NCBI GenBank assembly: GCA_024236395.1
Contig: JACKKO010000004.1
Span: forward strand, 55,508 to 119,507
Direction of reading: 5' to 3'
Source of the DNA: Hyphomicrobiales bacterium
Lineage (GTDB): Bacteria; Pseudomonadota; Alphaproteobacteria; Rickettsiales; JACKKO01
DNA: 64,000 bases
The notes below the pieces were generated by a model. It was not told the origin of the DNA. It did no database searches and was given only the letters and a program-made list of their open reading frames with translations. Shown in pieces: positions 7,865 through 16,041 of this stretch (the first letter of the stretch is position 1; each line of letters opens with the position of its first letter). The position numbers and the translations under genes were made by a program.

Positions 7865-8533
7865 CTAGGGCGTATATTTTTCCCGGTACCGTGTAAGCAA
7901 TGCCTCGGTTTTGCGCTGCCAGTCATGGGCGCTTGCGGCGTGGGGGCCGGTGGAGGGAATGCCGCGTACATTGACAAAGAGTGGTTCTGGTTGCTTGATG
8001 CAGCGGTATTTCTCCCAAAGACGCAGGTAGTAATCAAAGTCCTCTCCGGCATTCAGCCGTGGGTTGAACGGGGTGGCGGCCGCAGCCTCGGTACGGACAA
8101 AATGCCCCATCTGGAGGCTTTCCTGGGCTGGCGTGGCCAACAGTTCCTGCAGGCTGGTGATGTATTCCCGCTGGGGGGTGCGGGTGAAGATGGCATCCAC
8201 ATCGTGCATGGTTTCCACGATTTTTCCCCATACAGCATCGTAGTCTGCCACGTAGGCGCTCATGACGGCGAATGCACAGGGTAGCATTGTATCGTCGGCA
8301 TCCAGGAAAAAGAGCCAGTCACATTGCTGTTTCTGTGCCTCACGGACGCCCTGATTGCGCGCGGCGCTGCGGCCAAGCGTGCCCTTGCGATCATTCACCG
8401 TGAGGATTTCCAGCCGGTCAAACGGTGCGTGCGGGTGTTCCCATGCGGCACGAACACTGGCGATAGCTTTTTCGGCACAGGCCTCATGGCCGGGGCCAAT
8501 AGGGATGATAACGGCGCAGGTGGGGTTAGCCAT
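7865..8533 (-). CDS. Family 2 glycosyltransferase
   Basis: The 222-residue protein is a compact GT-A fold enzyme: N-terminal CAVIIPIGPGHE, the nucleotide-sugar region GRSAARNQGVREA, and the metal-binding DxD-type FFLDADDTML. A late acidic motif, NAGEDFDYYLRLWEKY, is typical of GT2 catalytic bases. There are no membrane segments. Its start overlaps the 3' end of bioA by eight bases, so the two are translationally coupled. Donor and acceptor are unknown. Confidence 0.82.
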   Translation of the reverse strand: MANPTCAVIIPIGPGHEACAEKAIASVRAAWEHPHAPFDRLEILTVNDRKGTLGRSAARNQGVREAQKQQCDWLFFLDADDTMLPCAFAVMSAYVADYDAVWGKIVETMHDVDAIFTRTPQREYITSLQELLATPAQESLQMGHFVRTEAAAATPFNPRLNAGEDFDYYLRLWEKYRCIKQPEPLFVNVRGIPSTGPHAASAHDWQRKTEALLTRYREKYTP

Positions 8534-9823
8534 GATCCAGATGGGTGACGCAATGGTGGATGGCGTCGGTGAGGGTCGTCAGTTCATCGCTGGTAATGGT
8601 ATAGGGCGGCATGGTATAGACCAGTCCGGCATAGGGACGCAGCCAGATGCCCCGATCGACAAAATCCTTACGCAGGCGCTGCATGGTTTCAAATGTGCTG
8701 TCATGTAGCTCCACTACACCAATCGCTCCCTTCACCCGCACGTCCTTGACGTTTGCCCGTTTACGCAAGGGGCTTAGTTCGGTATGTAACTGGGTTTCAA
8801 TGGCTTCAATCTGTGCCAGCCGGGGTTCGGTTTCAAACAGATCCAGGCTGGCGTTGGCTGAGGCGCAGGCGAGCGGGTTGGCCATAAAGGTGGGGCCATG
8901 CATCAGCGCATGCTCCAGCCGGTCAGAGAGGAATGTCTCAAAAATCTCTGTATTGGTGAGGGTGGCGGCCAGTGTCATTGTGCCGCCGGTGAGGGCTTTG
9001 CCCAGGCACATCATATCCGGGGAAATTCCTGCTTCTTCGCAGGCGAAGCGCATTCCGGTACGGCCAAAGCCGGTGGCGATTTCGTCGGCAATGAACAACA
9101 GCCCGTATTGCTTACAGATACGATGAATCTCCGCGAGGATATCCGGGGAGTGAAAGCGCATTCCGCCGGCACATTGCACCAGTGGTTCAATAATCACCCC
9201 GGCGACGGTTTTATGGATACCTTCCAGCATCGTTTCAAACTCGGAGAAGCTATACTCACTATGCGGGATATCCATGATATATTGCTTCGGCATATAATTC
9301 GTGAAGACGTGATGCATGCCGTTTTCCGGGTCACTAAGCGACATCGCGCCCATCGTGTCGCCGTGATAAGCATGGTGAAAGCTCACAAACTTGCTGCGGC
9401 GGTGATCGCCTTTATTTTTCCAGTACTGGACAGCCATTTTGAGCGCCACTTCCACCGCCGTGGAGCCGGAATCGAGAAAAACACCCGTTCCAGCCCGGCC
9501 GGGGCAAGGGCCGCCAGGCGCTCGGCCAGCCGGTAGGCCGGTTCATGCGCCAGCCCGGCAAACATCACATGCGGCAGGGTATCCAGCTGCCTGGCAACGG
9601 CCTGCATCATATGCGGGTGGCGATGGCCATGGCATACGCTCCACCAGGAAGAAATCCCATCGATCAGCTTATGCCCGTTGGCCAGGTGCAGATACACACC
9701 TTCCGCACCGATGACGGGCAATGGATTGGGGGCGGTATGCATCTGGGTATAGGGTAGCCAGATATGCGGCTTCCCGGCGTTCAGCCAGTCTGGTTGGGCG
9801 TTCTGCGGTATTTCCTCGCTCAT
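8526..9823 (-). pseudogene. bioA: bioA (adenosylmethionine-8-amino-7-oxononanoate aminotransferase), frameshifted
   Basis: BioA makes 7,8-diaminopelargonic acid in biotin synthesis using S-adenosylmethionine as amino donor. The N-terminal part reads WLPYTQM and ISSWWSVCHGHRHP. The C-terminal part reads SFHHAYHGDTMGAMSLSD, FIADEIATGFGRTG and the PLP-lysine motif LGKALTGGTM. The frames change where VFFSDSGSTAVEVALKMA should be: after VFFS the frame goes wrong, and one missing base near 9470-9481 (beside a run of five A on the plus strand) restores it. With one base added the gene is 432 codons, the normal size. The start at 9823 has GGGGCG upstream. It may be a real pseudogene or a single-base sequence error. 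No other bio genes are nearby. Confidence 0.88.
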
Positions 9824-9945
9824 CGCCCCATTATAGCGAATCCGGGTGGCATTTGCACGGGAAGAGAAAGGTTGCTTTGTTAACAATATCTTAATAATGT
9901 CGTGTTACGATAAACACGCCCAATGACAGAAGAAGGTGAGAGTAT

Positions 9946-10485
9946 ATGGACGCACACGCATTTGGTACGCAGTTGGAAGCCCTGCGGGAAATTTTTAAGG
10001 AATATCGAAATATGCGTCAGGAAGCTGTCCAGAGGGTACTAAATAACCTCAAGTGTGGATTGGACAGAGTGCATCATAATGCCATGCAGCTTGGTCAAAA
10101 AGGCCAACCTAATTATGATGCGTTGGTAGGGGTAGAGGGGGGAATAATTGGCAATGCGATTAACATGTCGGGTGTCATAACGGATAAGATCAACATTTCC
10201 CAAGTACGGCATGTGGCGGTAATCCTCAAAAATCCGGATATGATTGTCAATCAGGCGGCACTGATACTGAATGGTGAACGTGATCCTCTGCCACTTACCC
10301 GCGATGATACAGCGGCACTGCATGATTTTGCAGATAAGTTACTGGAAATAGCCGGAGAACAAGGCATCGATTTGAAGGCAATATCTGCTCTACTAAGCCA
10401 GTATGCATTTGGGCTGGAAAATAAGCAGTCTGCACAAAAGCATGCGATTAGAGGTGATGCCGGCTTTGCCGCCGGCCGCTTCTAA
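9946..10485 (+). CDS. Hypothetical protein, family not recognised
   Basis: A 179-residue protein with a good ribosome-binding site (AGAAGGTGAGAG) and the ATG at 9946. The N-terminal third is a charged helix (LREIFKEYRNMRQEAVQRVL). The middle is glycine- and isoleucine-rich (VEGGIIGNAINMSGVITDK), and the rest looks alpha-helical. It has no signal peptide or membrane segment. Base composition is visibly more AT-rich than tyrS, with which it converges (stops overlap by four bases). I cannot assign a function. Confidence 0.7.
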   Translation: MDAHAFGTQLEALREIFKEYRNMRQEAVQRVLNNLKCGLDRVHHNAMQLGQKGQPNYDALVGVEGGIIGNAINMSGVITDKINISQVRHVAVILKNPDMIVNQAALILNGERDPLPLTRDDTAALHDFADKLLEIAGEQGIDLKAISALLSQYAFGLENKQSAQKHAIRGDAGFAAGRF

Positions 10486-11741
10486 CGTTTCGCAATTACC
10501 CGTACATGCCGTTTTTTGCCGGCGGAGAGTTTGATATGTCCTTCGGCGGTGCGGTCGGCCAGGGTGATGGGCTGGGTTTCATCGGCAAACGGGGCATCAT
10601 TAAGCTTCGCGCCATTCTGGCGGATCAGCCGCCGCGCGGCACCCCCGGAATCCGCCAGCCCGGCTTCCTGCAATAGCTGAAACGCGGGGATCCCGGCGGC
10701 CAGCCGGGCAGCATCTATTTCCACCGTGGGCATATCGGCGCTGGATTCCCCCTGCACAAAAAGGCTCTGCGCCGTGGCTTCGGCTTTCTGCGCTTCTTCC
10801 GCGCCGTGGCACAGGCGGGTAACTGCATTGGCCAGCACGATTTTCGCCTGATTAATCTCTGCGCCTTCCAGCGCCTCTAGCCGGGTGATTTCCTCCAGAT
10901 CAAGCTCGGTAAACAGCCGCAGGAAACGCCCGACATCGGCATCCTCGGTATTCCGCCAGTATTGCCAGAAATCATACGGGCTGCATTGTTCCGCATTCAG
11001 CCACACGGCGCCTTGTGCCGTCTTGCCCATCTTCGCCCCGGAAGACGTGGTGAGCAGGGGCGTGGTCAGGCCGAAGAGTTCGGTGGTATCGATGCGCCGC
11101 GTCAGCTCGATACCGTTGACGATATTGCCCCACTGGTCCGACCCGCCCAATTGCAGGCGGCAGCCATGGCGGCGGTTCAGTTCCAGGAAATCATAAGCCT
11201 GCAGGATCATGTAATTGAATTCCAGGAAACTTAAATGGTGCTCCCGATCCAGCCGTTGTTTAACGCTTTCAAAGGTGAGCATACGGTTCACCGAGAAATG
11301 CCGTCCGTAATCCCGCAGGAATTCAATATAGTTCAGCCCGTCCAGCCAGTCGGCGTTATTGACCATGAGTGCATCAGTCGAGCCATTGCCGAATTTCAGG
11401 TACTTCTCAAAGAGTTGTTTAATACCGGTCAGGTTGGCATTGATGCGGTCGTTATCCAGCAGTTGACGGCTTTCATCCTTGCCGGAGGGGTCGCCCACCC
11501 TGGTGGTGCCGCCGCCCATCAGGACAATCGGCTTATGCCCGGTTTTTTGTAACCAGCGCAGCGCCATGATCTGCAGCAAACTGCCCACATGCAGCGAGGG
11601 AGCCGTGCAATCAAACCCAATATAGGCCACCACAGATGTACTTCCCGCTAACAGGGCGTCCAGCCCCTGATCGTCGGTGCATTGGTGAGTAAAGCCACGC
11701 GTCTGCATGGTCTGCATAAATTCTGAGCGATAGCGGGTCAT
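10482..11741 (-). CDS. tyrS: Tyrosyl-tRNA synthetase
   Basis: The 419-residue class I synthetase attaches tyrosine to tRNA-Tyr. The HIGH-type signature appears as LHVGSLLQIM, tyrosine-binding elements as YIGFDCTAPS and QAYDFLELN, and the KMSKS loop as GAKMGKTAQG. An S4 RNA-binding domain closes the protein (SGGAARRLIRQNGAKLND). The frame is open to 11795, but the ATG at 11741 (MTRYRSEFMQT) matches the family N-terminus and has AAGGA upstream. It is divergent from anmK. Confidence 0.96.
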   Translation of the reverse strand: MTRYRSEFMQTMQTRGFTHQCTDDQGLDALLAGSTSVVAYIGFDCTAPSLHVGSLLQIMALRWLQKTGHKPIVLMGGGTTRVGDPSGKDESRQLLDNDRINANLTGIKQLFEKYLKFGNGSTDALMVNNADWLDGLNYIEFLRDYGRHFSVNRMLTFESVKQRLDREHHLSFLEFNYMILQAYDFLELNRRHGCRLQLGGSDQWGNIVNGIELTRRIDTTELFGLTTPLLTTSSGAKMGKTAQGAVWLNAEQCSPYDFWQYWRNTEDADVGRFLRLFTELDLEEITRLEALEGAEINQAKIVLANAVTRLCHGAEEAQKAEATAQSLFVQGESSADMPTVEIDAARLAAGIPAFQLLQEAGLADSGGAARRLIRQNGAKLNDAPFADETQPITLADRTAEGHIKLSAGKKRHVRVIAKR

Positions 11742-11809
11742 ACGACAAAATCCTTGTTCGGCTTCCTGCGGCATGTCATTATCACGATGATTCAACGAGG
11801 TCTAGGGTT

Positions 11810-12901
11810 ATGCTGACGGCAATTGGCCTGATGAGCGGGACATCACTGGACGGCATCGATGCCGCCATCCTGCGTACGGACGGCGTGCATGTAGAAGTGA
11901 CGCCGCATCACCTGGTGCGTCCGTATGATGCCGCATTCTCCGGCAAACTGTCGCAGGCTATTCGCACGCGTGCGGTTACTTCCGGGCTGGAGCGGGAACT
12001 GACCCTGCGCCACGCCGATGCCGTACAGGAATTGCTGCAGCAAACCGGTATCCCAGCCAGTAATATTGATGTGATAGGATTCCACGGCCAAACCATTTTT
12101 CACGCCCCGGAAGAAGCCAAAACCTGGCAGATCGGTGACGGGCCATTGCTGGCGGAACGCACCGGCATTCCTGTCGTTTACGATTTCCGTTCGGCGGATA
12201 TTCTGGCAGGCGGGCAGGGGGCTCCACTGGCCCCGCTTTATCATGATGCCATTATGCGCGTGCAATCAGCCAATCCGGTGGCGGTGCTGAATATTGGCGG
12301 GGTGGCAAATGTCACTTATATCCGCCGTCATGCCGGGGGTAGCGAGATGCTGGCCTGTGATACCGGCCCCGGCAACGCCCTGCTGAATGACTGGATGCTG
12401 CACCATACCGGTGAGCCATGTGACTGGAATGGCACCTGCGCCGCAAAAGGCAAGGTACATAAAGACGTGATCCGGCAGTTTTTCCGGCATGCGTATTTCC
12501 GGAAGCCGCCACCCAAGTCGCTGGATCGCAATGCCTTTTCGCTGGGGATGCTGGAGGGGTTGAGTGCGGAAGACGGCGCGGCCACGCTGGCGGCGATTAC
12601 CGTACAGTCGGTGGTGCTGGCGGCACGGTATTTCCCGGAACCCCCGGAGGCGTGGTATGTCGTGGGGGGCGGTCGCTATAATCAAACTATGATGGATAGT
12701 TTAAACTATTACTTTAATAGTTCTGTTCGTCCTATTGATAATATTGGAATTAGCTCGGATATCATTGAGGCGCAGGCCTTTGCATTCCTGGCAGTACGGC
12801 GGATGAAAAACCTGCCGACGTCGCTGCCCGGTCTGACCGGGGCTAAACTACCGGCGGTAGGCGGCGTTTTTTGTCCGGTCGTTGCGAAGACCCTTGCATA
12901 G
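11810..12901 (+). CDS. anmK: Anhydro-N-acetylmuramic acid kinase
   Basis: The 363-residue sugar kinase phosphorylates and opens 1,6-anhydro-MurNAc during peptidoglycan recycling. The N-terminal phosphate-binding signature is GLMSGTSLDGID. Others are GFHGQTIFHAP, VYDFRSADILAGGQGAPLAP, the CDTGPGNALLNDWM motif and a C-terminal VVGGGRYN. Length is normal. The tyrS-anmK divergent pair is common in proteobacteria. The 3' end overlaps the convergent hydrolase frame by 59 bases. Confidence 0.95.
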   Translation: MLTAIGLMSGTSLDGIDAAILRTDGVHVEVTPHHLVRPYDAAFSGKLSQAIRTRAVTSGLERELTLRHADAVQELLQQTGIPASNIDVIGFHGQTIFHAPEEAKTWQIGDGPLLAERTGIPVVYDFRSADILAGGQGAPLAPLYHDAIMRVQSANPVAVLNIGGVANVTYIRRHAGGSEMLACDTGPGNALLNDWMLHHTGEPCDWNGTCAAKGKVHKDVIRQFFRHAYFRKPPPKSLDRNAFSLGMLEGLSAEDGAATLAAITVQSVVLAARYFPEPPEAWYVVGGGRYNQTMMDSLNYYFNSSVRPIDNIGISSDIIEAQAFAFLAVRRMKNLPTSLPGLTGAKLPAVGGVFCPVVAKTLA

Positions 12902-13537
12902 TCGCATTCTGCAGGCGTTCCGTGACGTAGGTATCCACGGAACCATTCAGTTCGTCCATCGTATTGCGGAAGAAGTGATCTCCCCCGCGGATAATCCGGT
13001 AATCCACCGATATTCGCTTGGTCTTCAGCAGGTGGAATTTCGTCACATGATCTTCCGGCACGATGCTATCCTGATCGCCCTGCAGGAAAATCCCGAAGAC
13101 GGGCAGGGAGCCAGGAACGAAAAATCATACATATTTACCGGCGGGGAGACGGCCACGAATCCTTCCAGTTCTGGGCGGCGCATCAGTAGTTGCAGGGCAA
13201 TCCACGCCCCAAAGGAAAAGCCGGAAATCCAGAAGGAACGGGCGTTTTCGTTCTCCATCTGTAGCCAGTCAAGCGCGGTGGCAGCGTCACTCAGCTCGCC
13301 AATACCGTTATCAAATTTTCCCTGGGATTTACCCACCCCACGGAAATTAATACGCAATACAGAAAACCCCTGACGAGCAAAGCCCTGGAAAAGATTGTAA
13401 ACCACCTTGTTATTCATGGTGCCGCCATGACGCGGGTGTGGGTGCAATACCAGGGCAACCGGGGCACCTGGGTTGTCACTGCGGAAATAACGTCCTTCCA
13501 GCCGTCCCTCAGGACCACTCAGAATAACTTCAGGCAT
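12843..13537 (-). pseudogene. Alpha/beta hydrolase (dienelactone-hydrolase-like), frameshifted
   Basis: The N-terminal 150 residues show LVLHPHPRHGGTMNNKVV, INFRGVGKSQG and the nucleophile elbow ISGFSFGAW, typical of a widespread cytosolic alpha/beta hydrolase family. After LAPCPSSGF the frame is lost. The expected GDQDSIVPEDHV and the histidine region GGDHFF continue in the next frame to a stop at 12843. One extra base in the run of four A at 13087-13090 (plus strand) would restore a 231-residue protein of normal size. The physiological substrate is unknown. Either a recent mutation or a homopolymer error explains it. Confidence 0.78.
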
Positions 13538-13622
13538 TACTCTATTCCCCCTATCAATATTATGGTTTTCACTATCTGCAAAACCTACAGCATATCATAC
13601 ACATGGGTGATGATGGTGTGCT

Positions 13623-13655
13623 ATACTTGACTTGCCAGATAGGTTATTATATAAG
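13623..13655 (+). promoter_or_regulatory. Sigma-70-type promoter of the cysE-isc operon, possible IscR half-site
   Basis: TTGACT (13627-13632) and TATAAG (13650-13655) are 17 bases apart. ATACTTGACT (13623-13632) matches the left half of the enterobacterial type 1 IscR site (ATASYYGACT) at every position. The right half (AGATAGGTTAT) matches only partly. If real, it would put the operon under autorepression by IscR encoded inside it. The leader of about 110 bases to cysE holds a small GGAG/CTCC hairpin but no riboswitch that I recognise. Confidence 0.5.
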
Positions 13656-13769
13656 CCCTGTCAAGGCGGAGGTGTCGCTCCCGTACAAGCGGAAAGCTTA
13701 TATACATCGCGCCTGTGTGTGTAAAGCACAATAGTGTGGTTATATCAATATATAAAGTAATGTTAGTGT

Positions 13770-14456
13770 ATGGGCCTGCTGAGTGAAATCGATTCCTACT
13801 TTTCCCGTGATCCGGCGGCGCGGTCGCGTCTGGAGGTGGCGCTGTGCTATCCGGGCTTCCACGCGATACTATTCTACCGTCTGACGCATTGTCTCTGGAA
13901 GTGGAATTTGCGCTTTCTGGCGCGTTGGCTTTCCTATATCGCCCGGCTACTGACCGGGGTGGAGATTCACCCGGGGGCGACGATTGGGAAGCGGCTGTTT
14001 ATTGACCACGGCTATGGCGTGGTGATTGGGGAGACTGCTACAATTGGAGATGATGTGACGATTTATCACGGGGTAACGCTGGGCGGAACATCCAGCGAAA
14101 AGGAATTGCGGCACCCGCAAGTGGGTAACAACGTGATTATTGGTTCCGGGGCGCAATTGCTGGGGCCGATTAAGGTGGGTGAAGGGGCGCGGATTGGTTC
14201 CAATGCCGTGGTGGTGAAGGATGTGGATGCCAAGGCCACGATGGTGGGCGTACCGGCACGTAAAGTCACCAAGAAGAAAAAGCAGGAAGCCTTTGATGCC
14301 TATGCGGCAACAGCCGAGATGGAAGACCCGCGTCAGAAGGCGATTGATGCGCTGCAGAAAGAACTCCATACGCTACGTAAGCGGGTAGGCGAGCTGGAAG
14401 AACAAAGCCGTGGCATTGAAGAAACGGCCGAGCAGTGGAGCACTGACCAGAAATGA
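13770..14456 (+). CDS. cysE: Serine O-acetyltransferase
   Basis: The 228-residue enzyme acetylates serine with acetyl-CoA, the first step of cysteine synthesis. After an alpha-helical N-terminus it has the left-handed beta-helix hexapeptide repeats (VEIHPGATIGKRLFIDHGYG, VVIGETATIGDDVTIYHG), with the catalytic Asp-His in FIDHGYG and the GVTLGG motif. The C-terminal 50 residues are a charged helical extension. It overlaps iscR by four bases (ATGA), so cysteine supply is coupled to Fe-S cluster assembly in one operon. Confidence 0.95.
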   Translation: MGLLSEIDSYFSRDPAARSRLEVALCYPGFHAILFYRLTHCLWKWNLRFLARWLSYIARLLTGVEIHPGATIGKRLFIDHGYGVVIGETATIGDDVTIYHGVTLGGTSSEKELRHPQVGNNVIIGSGAQLLGPIKVGEGARIGSNAVVVKDVDAKATMVGVPARKVTKKKKQEAFDAYAATAEMEDPRQKAIDALQKELHTLRKRVGELEEQSRGIEETAEQWSTDQK

Positions 14457-14917
14457 TGCTGACGACCAAAGGACGGTATGCGGTGATGGCGATGGTGGAT
14501 ATTGCCATGCACGGCAATAATACGCCGGTTTCGGTAGCGGATATTGCTGCCCGGCAGGATATTACCGTGCCGTATCTGGAGCAGATTTTTGCACAGTTGC
14601 GCCGTTCCGGGCTGGTGAAATCAGTGCGTGGACCCGGTGGGGGATACTTGTTGGTGCGTCCGGTGGATGAGACGCGGGTGTCTGATATCGTACTGGCAGT
14701 GGATGAGCCGATTAAAATGACGCGATGCCGTGAAGGTGGCGGAGCCGGGTGCCTTTCCGATAAATCACGCTGCCTGACGCACGATCTCTGGGAAGGGCTG
14801 GGGCAACAGATTTATCAGTATTTGCGTGCGGTGACGTTGGCGGATATTTGTGCACGGCGTGTGCCGGTGGCGCTGCAGCAGGATTCGGCATTCCGTATCC
14901 GCGCGGAGGGATGCTGA
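14453..14917 (+). CDS. iscR: Rrf2-family Fe-S regulator IscR
   Basis: The 154-residue winged-helix regulator senses Fe-S status and controls isc expression. The N-terminal MMLTTKGRYAVMAMVDIA and helix-turn-helix region (VSVADIAARQDITVPYLEQI) are standard, with the wing at RGPGGGYLL. Cluster ligands are Cys92, Cys100 and Cys107 (CREGGGAGCLSDKSRC), with a histidine just after. It is coupled to cysE upstream and to the first desulfurase downstream. Confidence 0.95.
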   Translation: MMLTTKGRYAVMAMVDIAMHGNNTPVSVADIAARQDITVPYLEQIFAQLRRSGLVKSVRGPGGGYLLVRPVDETRVSDIVLAVDEPIKMTRCREGGGAGCLSDKSRCLTHDLWEGLGQQIYQYLRAVTLADICARRVPVALQQDSAFRIRAEGC

Positions 14918-16035
14918 TGGCAACCTATCTGGATTATAACGCCACATCCCCGTTGTTGCCGGAAGTGCAGCAGGCGATGGTGGCCGTGCTGGCGGAAGCG
15001 TCAAATGCCTCTTCGGTGCATGCGTATGGCCGTACGGCGCGGGGGCGGCTGGAGACGGCGCGGGAGCAGATATTGCAGGGTATCGGTGCAGAAGGGTATG
15101 GGCTGGTCTTTACCAGTGGGGGTACGGAAGCCAACCATCTGGCATTGCGCGGGTTGGATGTGCCGGAGTTAGTGACGGTGACTTCCGCGGTGGAACACCC
15201 GTCTATCATACAGAATGCCAAGGCGGCAATCACCCTGCCGGTGGATGGCAATGGTGTGGTAAAGCTGGATGTGCTGGAAACCCTCCTGCAAAAGCTGGAA
15301 GGAAAAAAGGCGCTGGTTTCGGTGATGCTGGCGAATAATGAAACCGGGGTGATTCAGCCGGTTCCGGAGATTGCGGCGCTGGTCTATCAGCATGGTGGCT
15401 ATGTGCATACCGATGCCTCGCAGGCGATAGGGCGGATTCCGGTGGATATCACGGCGCTGAATGTGGATATGGTGACGGTTTCCCCACATAAATTTGGTGG
15501 GCCGCTGGGTACGGGGGCGTTGATTTACAAAAAAGGTCTGCCACTGCGTGCCAGTCAGCATGGCGGTGGACAGGAATCCAACCTGCGGGCGGGTACGGAA
15601 AATGTACCGGCGATTGTGGGGTTTGCGGCGGCGGTGCAGGCATTGGCGGATTATCCGCAAACCAGTACCGTGCGTGATGCAATCGAAGAAGCGGTGCTGT
15701 GCGCGTTCCCGGATGTACGGGTAATAGGGGCGAATGTGCCGCGTTTGCCGAATACGTCCTGTGTGTTGATTCCCGGTGTGTCAGGCGAGACTCAGGTGAT
15801 TGCGCTGGATCTGGAGGGTTTTGCCGTCAGTAGCGGTTCGGCCTGTACATCGGGTAAGGTGGAAGCCTCGCATGTACTACAGGCGATGGGCGTGCCGCCG
15901 GAAGATGCGCGGTGTGCAATTCGTATCAGTACCAGCTGGCAGACACAGCCGGAAGAGGTTGAGCGTTTTACTGATGCCTGGATCGCCGTGATTAAGCGTA
16001 TACGTAATAAAGCAGCCGGTAAGGCGGCCGCCTGA
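14917..16035 (+). CDS. Cysteine desulfurase, first copy (NifS/IscS-like)
   Basis: This 372-residue PLP enzyme converts cysteine to alanine and enzyme-bound persulfide. The N-terminal YLDYNATSPLLPEV, the PLP-lysine motif SPHKFGGPLG and the catalytic cysteine in SSGSACTSGKVEASHVL are intact. It is shorter than the second copy and differs around the active cysteine loop. The ATG at 14917 overlaps the iscR stop by one base, and GGAGGG lies six bases upstream. A tandem pair of desulfurases in an isc operon is also seen in Rickettsia. Confidence 0.92.
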   Translation: MATYLDYNATSPLLPEVQQAMVAVLAEASNASSVHAYGRTARGRLETAREQILQGIGAEGYGLVFTSGGTEANHLALRGLDVPELVTVTSAVEHPSIIQNAKAAITLPVDGNGVVKLDVLETLLQKLEGKKALVSVMLANNETGVIQPVPEIAALVYQHGGYVHTDASQAIGRIPVDITALNVDMVTVSPHKFGGPLGTGALIYKKGLPLRASQHGGGQESNLRAGTENVPAIVGFAAAVQALADYPQTSTVRDAIEEAVLCAFPDVRVIGANVPRLPNTSCVLIPGVSGETQVIALDLEGFAVSSGSACTSGKVEASHVLQAMGVPPEDARCAIRISTSWQTQPEEVERFTDAWIAVIKRIRNKAAGKAAA

Positions 16036-16041
16036 GGAGAG

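Noticed and set aside
8898..9536. Plus-strand open frame of 212 codons opposite bioA
   Set aside because: It covers the well-conserved BioA coding strand and shows no family signature.
13656..13769. Possible riboswitch (SAM-II or SAH type) in the cysE leader
   Set aside because: Only a four-pair hairpin is visible and neither consensus core is present.
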